This document shows, in pieces, positions 49,727-61,619 of a stretch of DNA of 64,000 nt. This DNA is from Ignelater luminosus. Lineage: Eukaryota > Arthropoda > Insecta > Coleoptera > Elateridae. Where the stretch lies: NCBI GenBank assembly GCA_011009095.1, contig VTPC01090903.1, positions 12,211 to 76,210 of the forward strand, given 5' to 3'. The notes below the pieces were generated by a model, which saw nothing but the letters and a program-made list of their open reading frames with translations, made no database searches and was not told where the DNA came from. Position numbers and translations under genes: made by a program. Each line of letters opens with the position of its first letter. Position 1 is the stretch's first letter.

Positions 49727-50817
49727 ATAAATCCATATATGTGATTACCAAAAATGAATTATTGTTTAACAAAATTTATTTTATTTGTTAATAAATTATT
49801 TCAATTGTTTAATCAGTTTATATAATATTATTCACCTACAACTCATTAAATTAATATTGTAAATGGAAATTCTTTTAATATAACAGAGATTGGTCTCACC
49901 TGGAAAACCTGGGAAAAGTCAGGGAAGAAATTTAGTAGAGAAAAGGTCACCGATAATTAGGGAAATATAAAATAAAAAGTCAGGGAATTTATTTTTATTA
50001 TTATTAATCATTCCTGAGCTAATTTTTGCTTAATTTTAATGAGAATATTCACAACTGGTGTTTATCAATGTTTTTGCAGATTTAGGTTGTTATAAAGTGA
50101 TTCAAGTATAAATTTGAGAAAATTGCTGTGATGCATTAGTAGACGAGTTTAAAATTTCAAAATGTACCAATGATCAATCAGAATGCATATCAAAGTTTCA
50201 TTTATTATTCAGTATAACGGGTGTAAATGAAACAAGTTCCCTGGTTGAGCACTAGCCTTTTAATATAGTAACAGAAAGTATATGAGACTTCGAAGAAAAT
50301 GTCATGGAAATTTGGAAAAATTAAGGAATTTGATTTGCAATGTAAAGTCTAAATCCTTTATAAGTATTTTATAATACTTTATTATGCACAAAATTAGTAA
50401 CTTATTGTCACTGCATTTGTGTACATTGTTGATCGATTAATAGGTACTTATCAGAATAACAAAAATAATCTAATACCAAGAATGGATCTACTATTTTACA
50501 CACAAGATTATAGTTTATAATTACAATTGTAAGAATAAATAGTAAAAATATATTATAGACAAAGGATGACGCCATGAAATTCAAGGAAATCAAGACCTGA
50601 AGCCTCAACCACAAAACAACAGCATCCTTACTAAAAATTCATTATAACTACAAATATTCAAAAGTCATTACAATACTTAATAAAGAAAGATCGTATGCTT
50701 TCATAGATAATCTAGGTACCTAATGCCAATTTCCTAACCTATGATAGTTATTTGTCTAAATTAATATAAAATATTTTAATATGTGTCCAAATAAATACTA
50801 GTGTAAGCAGAAGAAAC
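49727..50817. other. Spacer between ABHD11 copies 1 and 2
   Basis: No gene. The last part contains a block (50706-50761) also found upstream of copy 3, noted as a regulatory candidate. Confidence 0.5.
50706..50761 (+). promoter_or_regulatory. Upstream block shared by ABHD11 copies 2 and 3
   Basis: Contains GATAATCTAGGTACCTAATG and TTCCTAACCTATGATAGT about 60-110 bases before the start of copy 2. The same phrases occur at 52470-52528 before copy 3. Not seen before copy 1. It was probably duplicated along with the gene and may hold the promoter. Confidence 0.5.
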
Positions 50818-51931
50818 ATGTTTTTGATGAAGCTGCTAAAATTAAATTTAATACCCAGCTTCAGAACAATGTTCAGAAATGTAGGATTTCATACAAAGGG
50901 AGACACAACTCAATTAGAAACAATAGTTATGGCTTTTGCCACTTATGAAAGTAAAAAGAGACCGTCAAGTGATGCTGCGCTTCCTTTAATAATTGTGCAT
51001 GGGTTATTCGGCTCTAAAAGAAACTGGAACAGTATATCCAAAGTATTAAATGCAAAAACCGTACCACAACGTAAAGTAATAGCAGTTGATTGTAGAAATC
51101 ATGGTAATAGTCCTCACACTAATGAACATAGTTATCCACATCTAGCAGAGGATATTAAGATTCTAGTTGAGAAGTTAAACATAGAAAAGGCTGCACTTTT
51201 AGGGTACTCAACAGGTGGACGTGTTGTGATGTATTTTGCCTTAAAATATGTAAGAATGCAAAGGATAAAATGTTATGTGGTATAATCTTAAAATTTTTAG
51301 CCAAAATTTGTGGAAAAATTAATTGTTGTAGAGACATCTCCTGTTAGTAGTAGTCCTGCATATATTTTGACGCCTATAATATTTACTGCACTTAAACAAG
51401 TAGAATTACCTAATAATAGCATGCCTCTAGCATCTGCTAGAAGAGACTGTGATAGACAGTTAGCTTCAAGCATTGGAAATAAAGACACGCGTGCTTTCTT
51501 GCTAACCAATTTAACGCAAGGCCCTTCTGGAAAGTAAGCAACCAAATAATGTAGTTTAATAACTCAATTTAAAAATCATTATTTTAGCTATATATGGAGC
51601 ATGAATTTGAAAGCAATAGCTGACAATTTCTCTAAAAACATACTTGCATTTCCAAAAACACGCGGTTTTACCTTTGATTGTCCCGTATTGTTTATATCAG
51701 GAGAGACATCAAATTATATTCCGTAACTATAACATGATCTTTTAATCATTTAAAATCATTTAACTACATTTTACTTATAGAAAGAATGACCTTCCAAGAA
51801 TCTTAGAAATTTTCCCAAAAGCAGAATTCACTGTAATAAAGGAAGCTGGACATTTTGTGTATATTGATAAACCTGTTCAGTTTTTGAAAATTTGTATTGA
51901 ATTTTTGAATAAAGAGATAGTTGAGAATTAG
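50818..51931 (+). CDS. ABHD11-like alpha/beta hydrolase, copy 2
   Basis: Four exons in phase: 50818-51249, 51301-51533, 51588-51722, 51781-51931, giving about 316 residues, the usual ABHD11 length. The presequence-like N-terminus reads MFLMKLLKLNLIPSFRTMFR. Conserved parts are LIIVHGLFGSKRNWNS, VDCRNHGNSPHTNEHSYPHL, the nucleophile elbow GYSTGG, GETSNYI and AGHFVYIDKP. Intron positions and phases equal those of copies 1 and 3, so the genes arose by segmental duplication and not by retroposition. The residue after strand 7 is Asn where copy 1 has Asp. As I recall, the vertebrate protein also lacks Asp there, so this need not mean loss of activity. The Ser and His of the triad are kept. It is likely a mitochondrial hydrolase with changed substrate range. 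Confidence 0.93.
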
Positions 51932-52577
51932 TTGTTACTGTTTCTTCTTTAATATATTAGTCACATAAAAGCGACACAAAACCAAACCAATCTTTTTTCT
52001 ATGGTATATCTCATGTAAACCAAAAGTGTTTTTTATCAAATTTAGGGGAGGTGCTCATGACATTGTAACCTTGCGAGTTAACACCCTATATTTTTTTTTC
52101 TTAGAAACAGACTATAGTTTTAAGCACCTCAGCCTAGTTATCTTTATAAAAAGCATTCTTGGTTATCTTGATAAACTAATTAGTTTTCAAGAAACTAAGT
52201 GGTTGCAGACATTAAGAACTTCTTTTTAATAGGTATAGCAAAAAGATTACTTTCTGTAAAAAAATGTTTAAGTTTTGATTTTGATGTTTTCATTAGTTAG
52301 GGAGAATAAATTCCATCTATACAATTTTTATTGTAATCAATAAATCAACTGATCTTTTTTAAAGTATAATTAAAGAAATATTGTACTAGAGTACCTTCAA
52401 AACAATTAGGTTGGCATTCAGTTTAAAATATTAGATACGTCTATGTCATTGGATCACTAGTTTCTATATCATAATCTAGACACCTAATGTCAGTTTTCTA
52501 ACCTATCAAGTCATTTTCCTAAATTTTAACAGTGGTACTGTTTTATTAGTTTTTATTTTCAATAGACAGAGAACACA
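51932..52577. other. Spacer between ABHD11 copies 2 and 3
   Basis: No gene. The right end carries the shared upstream block at 52470-52528. Confidence 0.5.
52470..52528 (+). promoter_or_regulatory. Upstream block shared by ABHD11 copies 3 and 2
   Basis: CATAATCTAGACACCTAATG and TTTCTAACCTATCAAGTCAT, matching 50706-50761 with scattered changes. It lies about 50-110 bases before the start of copy 3. Confidence 0.5.
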
Positions 52578-53681
52578 ATGTTTTTCATAAAAATATCAAA
52601 GTTAAATTTAATACTTAACATAACAAGAACATTCAGAAATGTGAAGTTTTATACCACCATATCCATACCTCAATCAGAGGCAGTAGATATGAATTACGTA
52701 ATCTACAAAACTCCTGACAGTGATAAGGCATTTCCTTTAATAATTATGCATGGATTATTTGGTTCTAATAGAAACTGGAAGAGTTTTTCAAAACTGATAA
52801 AGAAACAAACAGTACCTAACCGTAAGGTAATAGCTGTTGATGCTAGAAATCATGGCAGCAGTCCTCATACTGATGAACACACTTATCCACATTTAGCAGA
52901 AGATATAAAAGTTTTGTTTAAGAAATTGAAACTTGAAAAATCTTCACTTTTAGGATACTCTATGGGCGGACGAGCTATGATGTACTTTGCCTTAAAATAT
53001 GTAATTAAAAGAAGAAAATATAAACTGCTATGTAGAATAATACTTTATTATTTTTTCTAGCCAGAATTAGTGGAAAAATTAATTGTCGTAGAGATTACTC
53101 CTATCATTCACACTACTGCTTTTGCTGCAATGCCTCCAATATTTAATGCAATTGAACATGTAAAATTACCTAGTAATAGCATGCCTATAGCATCTGCTAG
53201 AGAACACTGTGATAAACAGCTAGCTCGAAATGTTAAAAGTAAAGATATGCGGGATTTCTTACTAATGAATTTAATAGAAGGACCTTCTGGAGAGTAAAGA
53301 AATATCACTTAGTTTAGAATTCAATAAAGAAAGTAATTATTATTCTAGTTACGTATGGCAAGTAAATGTAAAAGCACTTGTAAACAACTTTAATGAATAC
53401 ATAGACAGATTTCCAGCAACAAAAGATTTAAAATTTCCTGGTCCAACACTATTTATAGCAGCATCTCATTCAAGTTATATTCAGTAACTATCTACATTAT
53501 TATTTATTATTACTTATGTATTTATGCACATTTCACTTTCAGAGAGGAAGACATTCCAAAAATTTTGAAAAAGTTCCCAAAGGCAGAATTTGCTATAATA
53601 AAAGAATCTGGACATTGGGTGCATATTGATAAACCTGTTGAATTTTTAAAAATTTGTAGTGATTTTTTAAGTAAAAAGTAA
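52578..53681 (+). CDS. ABHD11-like alpha/beta hydrolase, copy 3
   Basis: Four exons in phase: 52578-53000, 53061-53293, 53349-53483, 53543-53681, about 309 residues. N-terminus MFFIKISKLNLILNITRTFR is basic and presequence-like. It keeps LIIMHGLFGSNRNWKS, VDARNHGSSPHTDEHTYPHL, the elbow GYSMGG and SGHWVHIDKP. The segment after strand 7 has diverged: GETSDYI of copy 1 reads ASHSSYI here, with Ser at the Asp position. It shares intron phases with the other two copies and its upstream block with copy 2, so copies 2 and 3 are probably the most recent pair. Catalytic Ser and His are in place, so activity is plausible. The role of this paralogue is unknown. Confidence 0.93.
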
Positions 53682-56040
53682 TTTAGTATTTTTCTTAATT
53701 AATAAATAATGAAGTTAAATCTTTTTTCTATGGTACTTATGCATGCTTTATGTAAGTTAAACAAAATTAAGACTTGATTCAAAACTCTTTGTGCAGTGAA
53801 AAGTGCTTTCCACACACGTGCACACAGAGTGTCCCTGAAAACAAACAACAAGCAATGTCCTGAGACAAAATAGAAGAGATTTAACCCAACTTATCTATAA
53901 TGTATTCTAAAGTCTAACCGCTTCCGAAATATACGGTGTCAAAGTTTAATTTAGACTTTCTTGTTTTTTGAATATTTCAAGAACAAGGTGAAATATCAGG
54001 ATGAAACTTTCTACAGGGTTGAACAGAAGCACCTGACACATTTCAAAGGGCAATTTCTAAACCTGCTTTCTGCTTGGTTCAGTGTAGCAGCTGGCAGCTT
54101 GGAATTCACTTTGCTACGGAGTCTTGGTCTGTGCATGATCGTGTCACTGTTGTTAAATTAATTTATTTCAGATAAATCTATTACGGGTTTAATAGAGGTG
54201 GTCATCATCTCGGAACACTATTCTTTTATGGGTGTCAAAATTTGAAGCAGGTTCTCTTATCAGAAAATCGCCAGTTTGACATAAATCTATTCATAATGTG
54301 GAAAATACTGCAAGAGTCTTTGATGCAGTCACCCAAAGTCCAAGGAGATCAATTTTAAAGCATGCTGTGACTCTGACATCACTGATCTGGTGGACAAAGC
54401 GCATACATAAATGTATGATATAGTTTGCTCCATCAGAACTCAAAAGCTTACTTGTACCCCATCTCTAATATGCATATTTTCAAGATCAATTTACTAGCAT
54501 TTCTGGTTTTTTAGAAAATTTCTAAAACTTAATAAATTATCACTGAAAATCAAAATCTCTTTACAACTGAATTTCTCTATACCTAATTAATAAGAATTGA
54601 AAAACAAATAATGAAAGTGAACAAGCTTCAATAATTTAACACAGAATACGAAAATAGCTGTTTAAGTTACAAGGGTAGAAAGTGATACTTTTTTCTTGCA
54701 TGTGCCATTTATTCCACGAGCCGAAGGTAAGGAAGATAAAGCACACAGGGGAAAAAACGACACTTTCTTCCAAAGTTTCACATATGATTTTTTTGTTGAC
54801 CTTAAAAAATTTATCAAAAATCTAATTAAAGGTTAGGATCCAAAATGTATCTAAGGAAAAAACCAAATAAAAACTGAACAGGGAGAAAAAATTACTTTGC
54901 CTCCCTCAGGGAGACAAAACTATTTTATCTTCCTCTCAGATACAATCGTCAACTTTTACCCACAAAATGAGTGTCAAAAAGCTTACTTTCTACTAAGTTC
55001 AAAAAAAACATGTTTTTGTGATTGTGGTTTGGTTTACCATTAAGATAGTAGTATCTTCAGTACATTCAAAGCGTGTAAAAAGTGCCAACGTTGATCGCAA
55101 ATATCTCCTTTATTAAATGGGCTAGAATTTTCAATTTCAGCTATTTACTAAGAGAAGGTACACACAATTTTATTAAGTTCCATAGAAAAGCGGCCAAGGG
55201 TGCCCATTCAGGGCAATACGGATTCCAAGGGAGGGGCATTCCAAAATTTATATTATAAAACTTTCAATAATACGCAACCAAATTTTCAAGTCTTAATATG
55301 CATTCTAAGCATATTTTTAAGATTTTTTAAAAATCTGGTAAAAACCGAAAAAGTGAACTTTTTTGCATAAAATGTTAATTCAAGAAACAAAGACCACACT
55401 GATTTTTCTGGCGTTTTGATTTTAAGAATGAGGATAAAAAAACTGATAAAATGAAGCAAACTTCAAGCGGTTAGGATTGGGTACGATAAGTGACATTTTC
55501 CATTTATGGTTTTTCATATTTTACATGGAACTAACTGCCCATGTTTAGTATTCTGGCGTTTTCACCAAAGTACTTGTATTTCATCACTTTACGAAAATTT
55601 ATAAATGCCAAAGTTAGGATTAGTACAAACGGACACAAGGGAAGTTATGTAGGCACTTGACAAATACATTACATTAGTGACATGTATTCAACTGTTCGTG
55701 ATATTATACAGTGTACAAGAAACCATCAGAACCAACTCTGACAGCCATTTTCAATGAACTCTGATAGGAGTCATTACTGAATCTGCGAAGTCTGTCTGTC
55801 CACATTTCTTTCTTAAATTTTGAAATTTTGACTTCAGATTTGGCTTCTACAACAAAAACTAAAGAACATAGGTGTCTTCATTTTTTGATGTCTCTTCAAG
55901 AACATGGTCAAAATGACTGCCGAAAGAACAAAACAGAGTTCGTTGTAGTTATGCTTCGCATTCCCAAATGTTTAATTTGTTGATTTATAATATGCATAAA
56001 ACTAATATTAAAGCAAAACATTATTAAGAGAAGATGTAAT
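53682..56040. other. No recognised gene
   Basis: Intergenic. A phrase near 53826 (GAGTGTCCCTGAAAAC) resembles the ends of degenerate MITEs but has no partner that I can find. Otherwise nothing. Confidence 0.45.
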
Positions 56041-56778
56041 AAATACATATGCAATTTATTATTATTTTTTACATATCTAAATTACATAATAATAGACAGA
56101 AAACAGGTACAAAAATGTATAAAAGTTATAAATCTAAAAAATATATAACAAAATATCAATACATAAAAAAAAAGATCTACAAGGAACAAATACGTTTCTA
56201 AAGTATATAAAAAAAATAATACAATTGTGGGTTTTAACACGGGAAAGAAAAAACAAAAACAAAAGATATCCTCGTGCAAGTTTACACAATGAACAGAGAT
56301 TTCTAAACGTCTAAGGTAAAATAACATATCTAAAGGCAAATTTGGTTTATGTGAATTAATAATAGTTACAGCACATCATATTTACCATGAAATTTGAAAA
56401 TCCCTACAACGTGCACAAATATTACATACATTTCTTTGTATTGTGGCCATTTTCAAAATACCATATTAAGTGTAAAGCACTAATTGGTACTATATCATAA
56501 ACAATTTGAGGTAATTATCTGAAACATGTAAGACTATTTATTGCATCTACTTCACAAGACCTCAAATAAAAACAAAATGTGAGGCGTAGCGTGAAAATTT
56601 TTCATTAATACTACCAAAAAACCTCTGTGCGTATAATATATGTCAACTCAAAGCTTGCAATCAATAATATAAGCTTTTAAAATTTTTTTTCAAAATATCA
56701 CTAATTTATCAGATCATATAATAATCAATTTAACATTCAGATTATTGTTACAACCCTGCACGAATTTATTTGAAACAC
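56041..56778 (-). other. Likely 3' untranslated region of unc-119
   Basis: AT-rich sequence directly after the minus-strand stop at 56779-56781. I could not choose one polyadenylation signal among several. Short open frames here are not coding. Confidence 0.35.
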
Positions 56779-57550
56779 TTATGTTGAGACACCTCCATTA
56801 TAGGCATAGTCGGCTTTATTGTGCATAATAAGACAGTCCTCTACAAAATAGAAACTGTCTGAACGAGTTTCAAATGGTGAGGCAATCATTTCATTCACTA
56901 AAAGAAAAAATTATTTAGGTGTGGTAACAGGAAGTTAAATAAACATTCAAGTCTCCTTGACATTTTACCTAAATCTGGAGGAAGGTTAGGAAATTCATAA
57001 ATATGTTCACATGTATTTTTCGAATAGGGAATACAAAATCCAAATTCAAAGTCAAATGTTTTCAGCAATTTATCTCTAAAGAAATGTCGCTCTATCATTC
57101 TAAATCTATTAACTGGCTTACTTCCAACAGTAAACTCGACCCTTTAATAAAGATGATCTTAATTACTTATTAAATTGATAACTAATAACTCAGAACTTAC
57201 GTTGCTCCAACCATTTTCAGTTTAAGAAACTGTGGTGTAAACTGATACCTTACAAATCGACCAGCGTTTGGATCTATAGCCTCCTCATTTTCCGTGGTTT
57301 TATCAGGGTTATCTTCTAGATTCTCGGGAACAGGTTTGGCAATTTCAAAAAGCACAGCCCCACTTTCAAGATCACGTATTTTGAATCTTGTAAAATCTAT
57401 TTCGAAAATATTTGCATCTGGTGAACATAAATATGTGTCGGTGATCTTTGGTATTCTTAGCACGTCTTCAGGCGTTATAACTTCTTTATTTATTACCGTT
57501 TCTAAATGTTTATCTGGTAGATTTTTACGTTGTTCACTTACAACACTCAT
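56779..57550 (-). CDS. unc-119: UNC-119 lipid-binding chaperone
   Basis: Three exons on the minus strand: 57550-57201, 57141-56969, 56897-56779, joined in phase, giving 213 residues from [11 protein letters not shown]. The family signature is plain: [113 protein letters not shown] and [18 protein letters not shown]-119 is a PDE6-delta-like beta-sandwich that binds the N-terminal myristoyl group of cargo such as Src-type kinases and G-alpha subunits and moves it between membranes, also to cilia. It is released by Arl2/Arl3 GTPases. The variable N-terminus is shorter than in vertebrates. All junctions are GT..AG and no break is seen. The nearest neighbour on the promoter side is a MITE 580 bases upstream. 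Confidence 0.96.
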
Positions 57551-58129
57551 TTCCAAACCATTTATATTACAAAAAACAAGAAATAAGTTACTTTAAAAAA
57601 ATGTTTATTGTATGGACAGCTGCCAAACAATTTTTATCTGTGGAATTCAATGTGGCGCGTGTTACATCGAAATATAATTTACATCTAATTATATGTCACA
57701 CCTGAGTATGAAGATTTATTTATGTAAATATACAGGGCTTAAGATTTAAGAAGGCAGAGCCCACGGTTCTCGTACCCCCACCATAAAGCACGTCCTAAAA
57801 ACGCGTGTTATCAAGCTGATTTGTAAATTAAAAAATCACGGAATAACTTATTTCACACTGTAGCATCAAATATTTAATTTATAATTATAACTATCTTAAA
57901 TTAATAGGTAGAGTGAATTCGGCAACAATACCACAATACCTTTACGAGTATAAACTGTCACAATAGAGAGTTTGAGCAAATTCACGTTAAACATCCCGTT
58001 AACGATAAAGTCACATGACCAAATACGGTAAAAGTTTAGTGGGCAATTGGGCATGTAACATTTAGAGTTTGAGCAAACAACCGACAATATACCAACGTTA
58101 ATGGAACCTAACATAACCTGACGTTCTAA
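57551..58129. other. unc-119 upstream region
   Basis: Should hold the unc-119 promoter (read leftward). No clear core element. No other gene. Confidence 0.4.
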
Positions 58130-58623
58130 TGCCCGGTTTCTGAAAGCCGGTGTTATGTATCATATAGTTATCGGATGCATAACTTTATGGAACCGATAAA
58201 CTTCTTAAGTGTTGCTCAAGATTTTGTACTCTACTTTATAACTATCGGTTTCTTAAGTAGTTACGAGAAAAACCGATAGGTGGCTACTGCACTTGCAACA
58301 CTAGAAAAACAAAAATTACTTAAAAGAAGTGAAATAATTTGAAACTGTTACACATTTTTCAATAATACTGTCGTTCTATACCGGCACTTTCATCCTAAAC
58401 ATAACCTGCTGTTAGCGATCGGTAATTGAAAAAAAGCCGCGCGAAACCTCAAGAGATGTAGAATGCGCCGGCGCTACATAACTTACCGAGCCAACTTGCT
58501 CCGATAACTTATGAAGCCAATATCGGTCCCATAAATACAACATAGCGTTTCAGAAACACCTTTTGGCGATTTATGGAATGCATAACTTTATCGGTTAGAT
58601 AAATTGCTTTCAGAAACCGGGCA
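58130..58623. mobile_element. PIF/Harbinger-like MITE
   Basis: 494 bases with perfect 18-base terminal inverted repeats (TGCCCGGTTTCTGAAAGC at 58130-58147 and its complement at 58606-58623). It is flanked by TAA on both sides (58127-58129, 58624-58626), the three-base TWA duplication typical of PIF/Harbinger. Inner parts repeat motifs such as ATGCATAACTTTAT on both strands. No coding sequence. Confidence 0.87.
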
Positions 58624-58626
58624 TAA

Positions 58627-59414
58627 GTGGATGTGGTTATTTAAAAAACACGTTTTTAATTTATTCATTTATTATTAATAAATTAGTAACACTGAAAATA
58701 TCGTCAAAATGTACATGCTCAAAGTACACGCTGCAATTTACTAACTTCACAAACCGAGTTACCGTATGCGGTATTCGCTCTTTTATTTGCAAGGAAATAG
58801 CGGGCTCCGATAAATTTTAGCGTTACGATAATATTTTGAGCATGCGTAGTTGTCACAAAATAACGTTATCGTATAGCGTAAAGTGTGCTCAGACTCAAAT
58901 ATTCTGGCATTCTTGCTACGTCACTGTATCGAATCTTATAGCATACCACGACCTACCACGACAGCATATGAAACAACCGTCTTCTCTAAGAACCGTGAAT
59001 TACAGAACCAGGTAGAAATAGGATTGAGAAAATATCTCTTTGTTGAAAGCATCTCATTATTTGGATTTTATTAAAATTTAGTTTATTTCATTTAGACTAT
59101 AGACGTCAAATACGTTATGACGTAAACAAACTCTGGTAATATCGCTAAAATCGGAGTTCGAGGAGACTTCTTGGGTTTGGTTTGCGATACGTGTCGTGCA
59201 ATAAAGGTAGCAACCCTATTTACATAGTGTAAATGGCGCATACAAAACAAAGTTCCAAACCAACCAATGTGATCTCCAGCCTAGAACTGCAAAAAAATTT
59301 TTCTGATCTGAGATCGGATCCACGAAGCCGTATGACCACATAGTCTGTGCCCGCTGTCGCTGTCGCTTGTACCACAAACCCTACTAGTTCAAAAACGATG
59401 CTTTGCACTCGAGT
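58627..59414. other. No recognised gene
   Basis: Intergenic, slightly less AT-rich around 59150-59400. Short open frames only. Confidence 0.45.
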
Positions 59415-59416
59415 TA

Positions 59417-60130
59417 TACAGGGTGTTTCATTAATAATTGGAAATATTTTAACTGTAGAATCCTGAGCTCAAAATATTAAGATTTAATCCAAATCACTTA
59501 GACAAAATGTGGCTCCTTACTGAGTTACAGGGTGTTCTATTTAAAAATTTAAAAACTATTCGATTCAAGAAATTTTAATAAATAACATTATCTTTTGTTG
59601 CTAATAGGGATTAAAGTTTCATTTGCGTAATAAATGCAATCCTATGACCCAAAAACACCGACATAATTAATACACATTAAAATCAAATAACTGTGCCGCT
59701 TCATTATTAACTTTAAATATCTCAAGAAATAATGACTATATCACTATGAATGAAGAGTATGTTATTTACATAGAAAGTATTGGAGAATCGAAAAATTGTG
59801 CTAAAATGGCAATTCCGCCAATGGCGTAGAATTTGGGAAGGGTCAACCATTCACTTGTCCCTATCGTACGCCTCTGGTAGTAGCCAGAAACGTTTATTTA
59901 ACATAATGTAGTAGAGTGTACAGTACCTACACTTCCTGCCAAGTATGACAAGGATACGTCAAATAGTTTTAAAGTATTGGGTACAAATAGTCTTTAAATT
60001 TTGTAAATAAAACACCCTGTAACTCATTAAGGAGACACATTTTATCTAAGTGATTTGGGTTAAATCTTAATATTTTGAGCTCAGGATTCTACAATTAAAA
60101 TATTTTCAATTATTAATGAAACACCCTGTA
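59417..60130. mobile_element. Inverted-repeat MITE (copy 2, undisrupted)
   Basis: 714 bases starting TACAGGGTGTTTCATTAATA and ending with the complement, with TA on both sides (59415-59416, 60131-60132). The arms match over about 150 bases. Each arm has a second inner TACAGGGTGTT phrase. It is the same family as the element at 30637-32460, in opposite orientation, and lacks the mariner found there. No coding sequence. Confidence 0.9.
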
Positions 60131-60132
60131 TA

Positions 60133-60937
60133 CAATATTTTTTGCGCCATTGGCGGTAGATTAAAAAAATAAAGTTGGCCAAAATCATAGGAACGTATAA
60201 TGATTTCATTACGACATCGATACGGCTTTATAATATCGATACGTCAAATTAATTGCAAATGTTTATAATTGTCAACTTTTGACATTGACAACTAGTTGTA
60301 AAGCGCTAACTTTACAGGCGGTCGTGCAAAAAGTATAATAATATAATAAGTATATACAGGAATGTTTATTTTTAACACAAAAACAATTAAGGTCTACTGT
60401 ACAGCTTTCAAGTTTCATTTGTTTCGGTTATTTAGTTAAATCGAACTGTTAACGCAAGTTGCTAAACTGTAGATGATACGTTTTCAGAAAGAATCATTGG
60501 TACTTTTATTTCATTTATTTGTTCTAACTTTCTGTTAACAATTCATATTATTCAACAAGAATCGTCTATTTTGCATCCAAAATACGCATTAGACTAACTA
60601 AGAGCGCTCATTTACATATAACCGGTCTTTTCACTTTTTGATAATTTTATCCATAAGTATAGCTATAAACACAATTTGTTACAATTATTACCAAGGTATT
60701 TATCCAGCAAATGAATTTATCAGAAGGTGAAAAGACCCTACCTTAAAACTAGAATGCCTTGATAATTGATATCAACTGCATGTTTGTCACTGAGTTTGGT
60801 CAAAAGGCCAAAGCGTTAACAAAGGTTAATGAAAGTAAGCCATTTTTATTGAGAGTATTGCATTTTATTACTGCTGAAGAGTTAACATTTTATTTTACGT
60901 GTTACTAGAAGTTAATCCAAGCGGCGGCGATTTTAAG
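60133..60937. repeat. Spacer with a small hairpin repeat
   Basis: No gene. At about 60622-60741 GGTCTTTTCACTTTTTGATA faces an inverted partner (complement GGTCTTTTCACCTTCTGATA), enough to form a roughly 120-base hairpin, perhaps a tiny MITE. It overlaps no gene. Confidence 0.5.
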
Positions 60938-61410
60938 TGTTGTTCGTCATTGAACAGCCGGCTAATTTATGAAAAAATTAAAGTAAATGTTGTAAAGAGA
61001 AAAACGGCTTGTCTATCTAAACAAATCTTGGCACAATTGTAATTAATGAAAGATTATAAGTTCATTATTCACTTGGTACGCGATTAACGCGCTGATTGGT
61101 TGAATTGCTGTATGCCTGATTTTTAGTATAATTAATGATCTATGTTTAAGGTAAAATCTTTGACATATAAAGTGTCATTTTCTGACATTTTATATTAAAA
61201 ATTTAAAAATTAAAGTCAGTCTCAAACAACAAGCATTCAATTCGACCAATCAGTGCGTCGGTCACGTACCGAGTAAATAATGGACTTGTAATGGTCTCAT
61301 TATTTGCAATTGTACCAGGATTTGCTTAGATAGACAAGCCGTCTTTTTTCTATGCAATGTTTACTTTAATTTCTTTCGTAAACTAGGCGGGTGTTCGATG
61401 ACGGTCAACA
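60938..61410. mobile_element. Long-inverted-repeat MITE upstream of the p24 gene
   Basis: About 473 bases. The left arm begins TGTTGTTCGTCATTGAACAG and the right arm, inverted, TGTTGACCGTCATCGAACAC. The arms continue to match for about 200 bases, with nearly identical middle phrases (ACGGCTTGTCTATCTAA in both). No coding sequence. The right end lies 210 bases from the p24 start codon. No target duplication was identified. Confidence 0.75.
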
Positions 61411-61619
61411 TTTTATGGTCCCCACTTGGTTATGTCTTTTTGGAACGCTCTGTACAAAAATATCTTTTTCCTGATTATTATTTTAGACGTAAGATACATT
61501 TCGATGTAGTAGGACTTCAATGTGAACTCTAAACTCGGAAAAAGAGAAAAGAGGTTACGTGGCCCTTTTATATTTTCTGTTTTGGAATAAACTTAAACTT
61601 ATAGTTTCTAGTATAAAAA

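Noticed and set aside
57294-57596. 100-codon plus-strand frame opposite unc-119 exon 1
   Set aside because: Shadow of the unc-119 coding strand.
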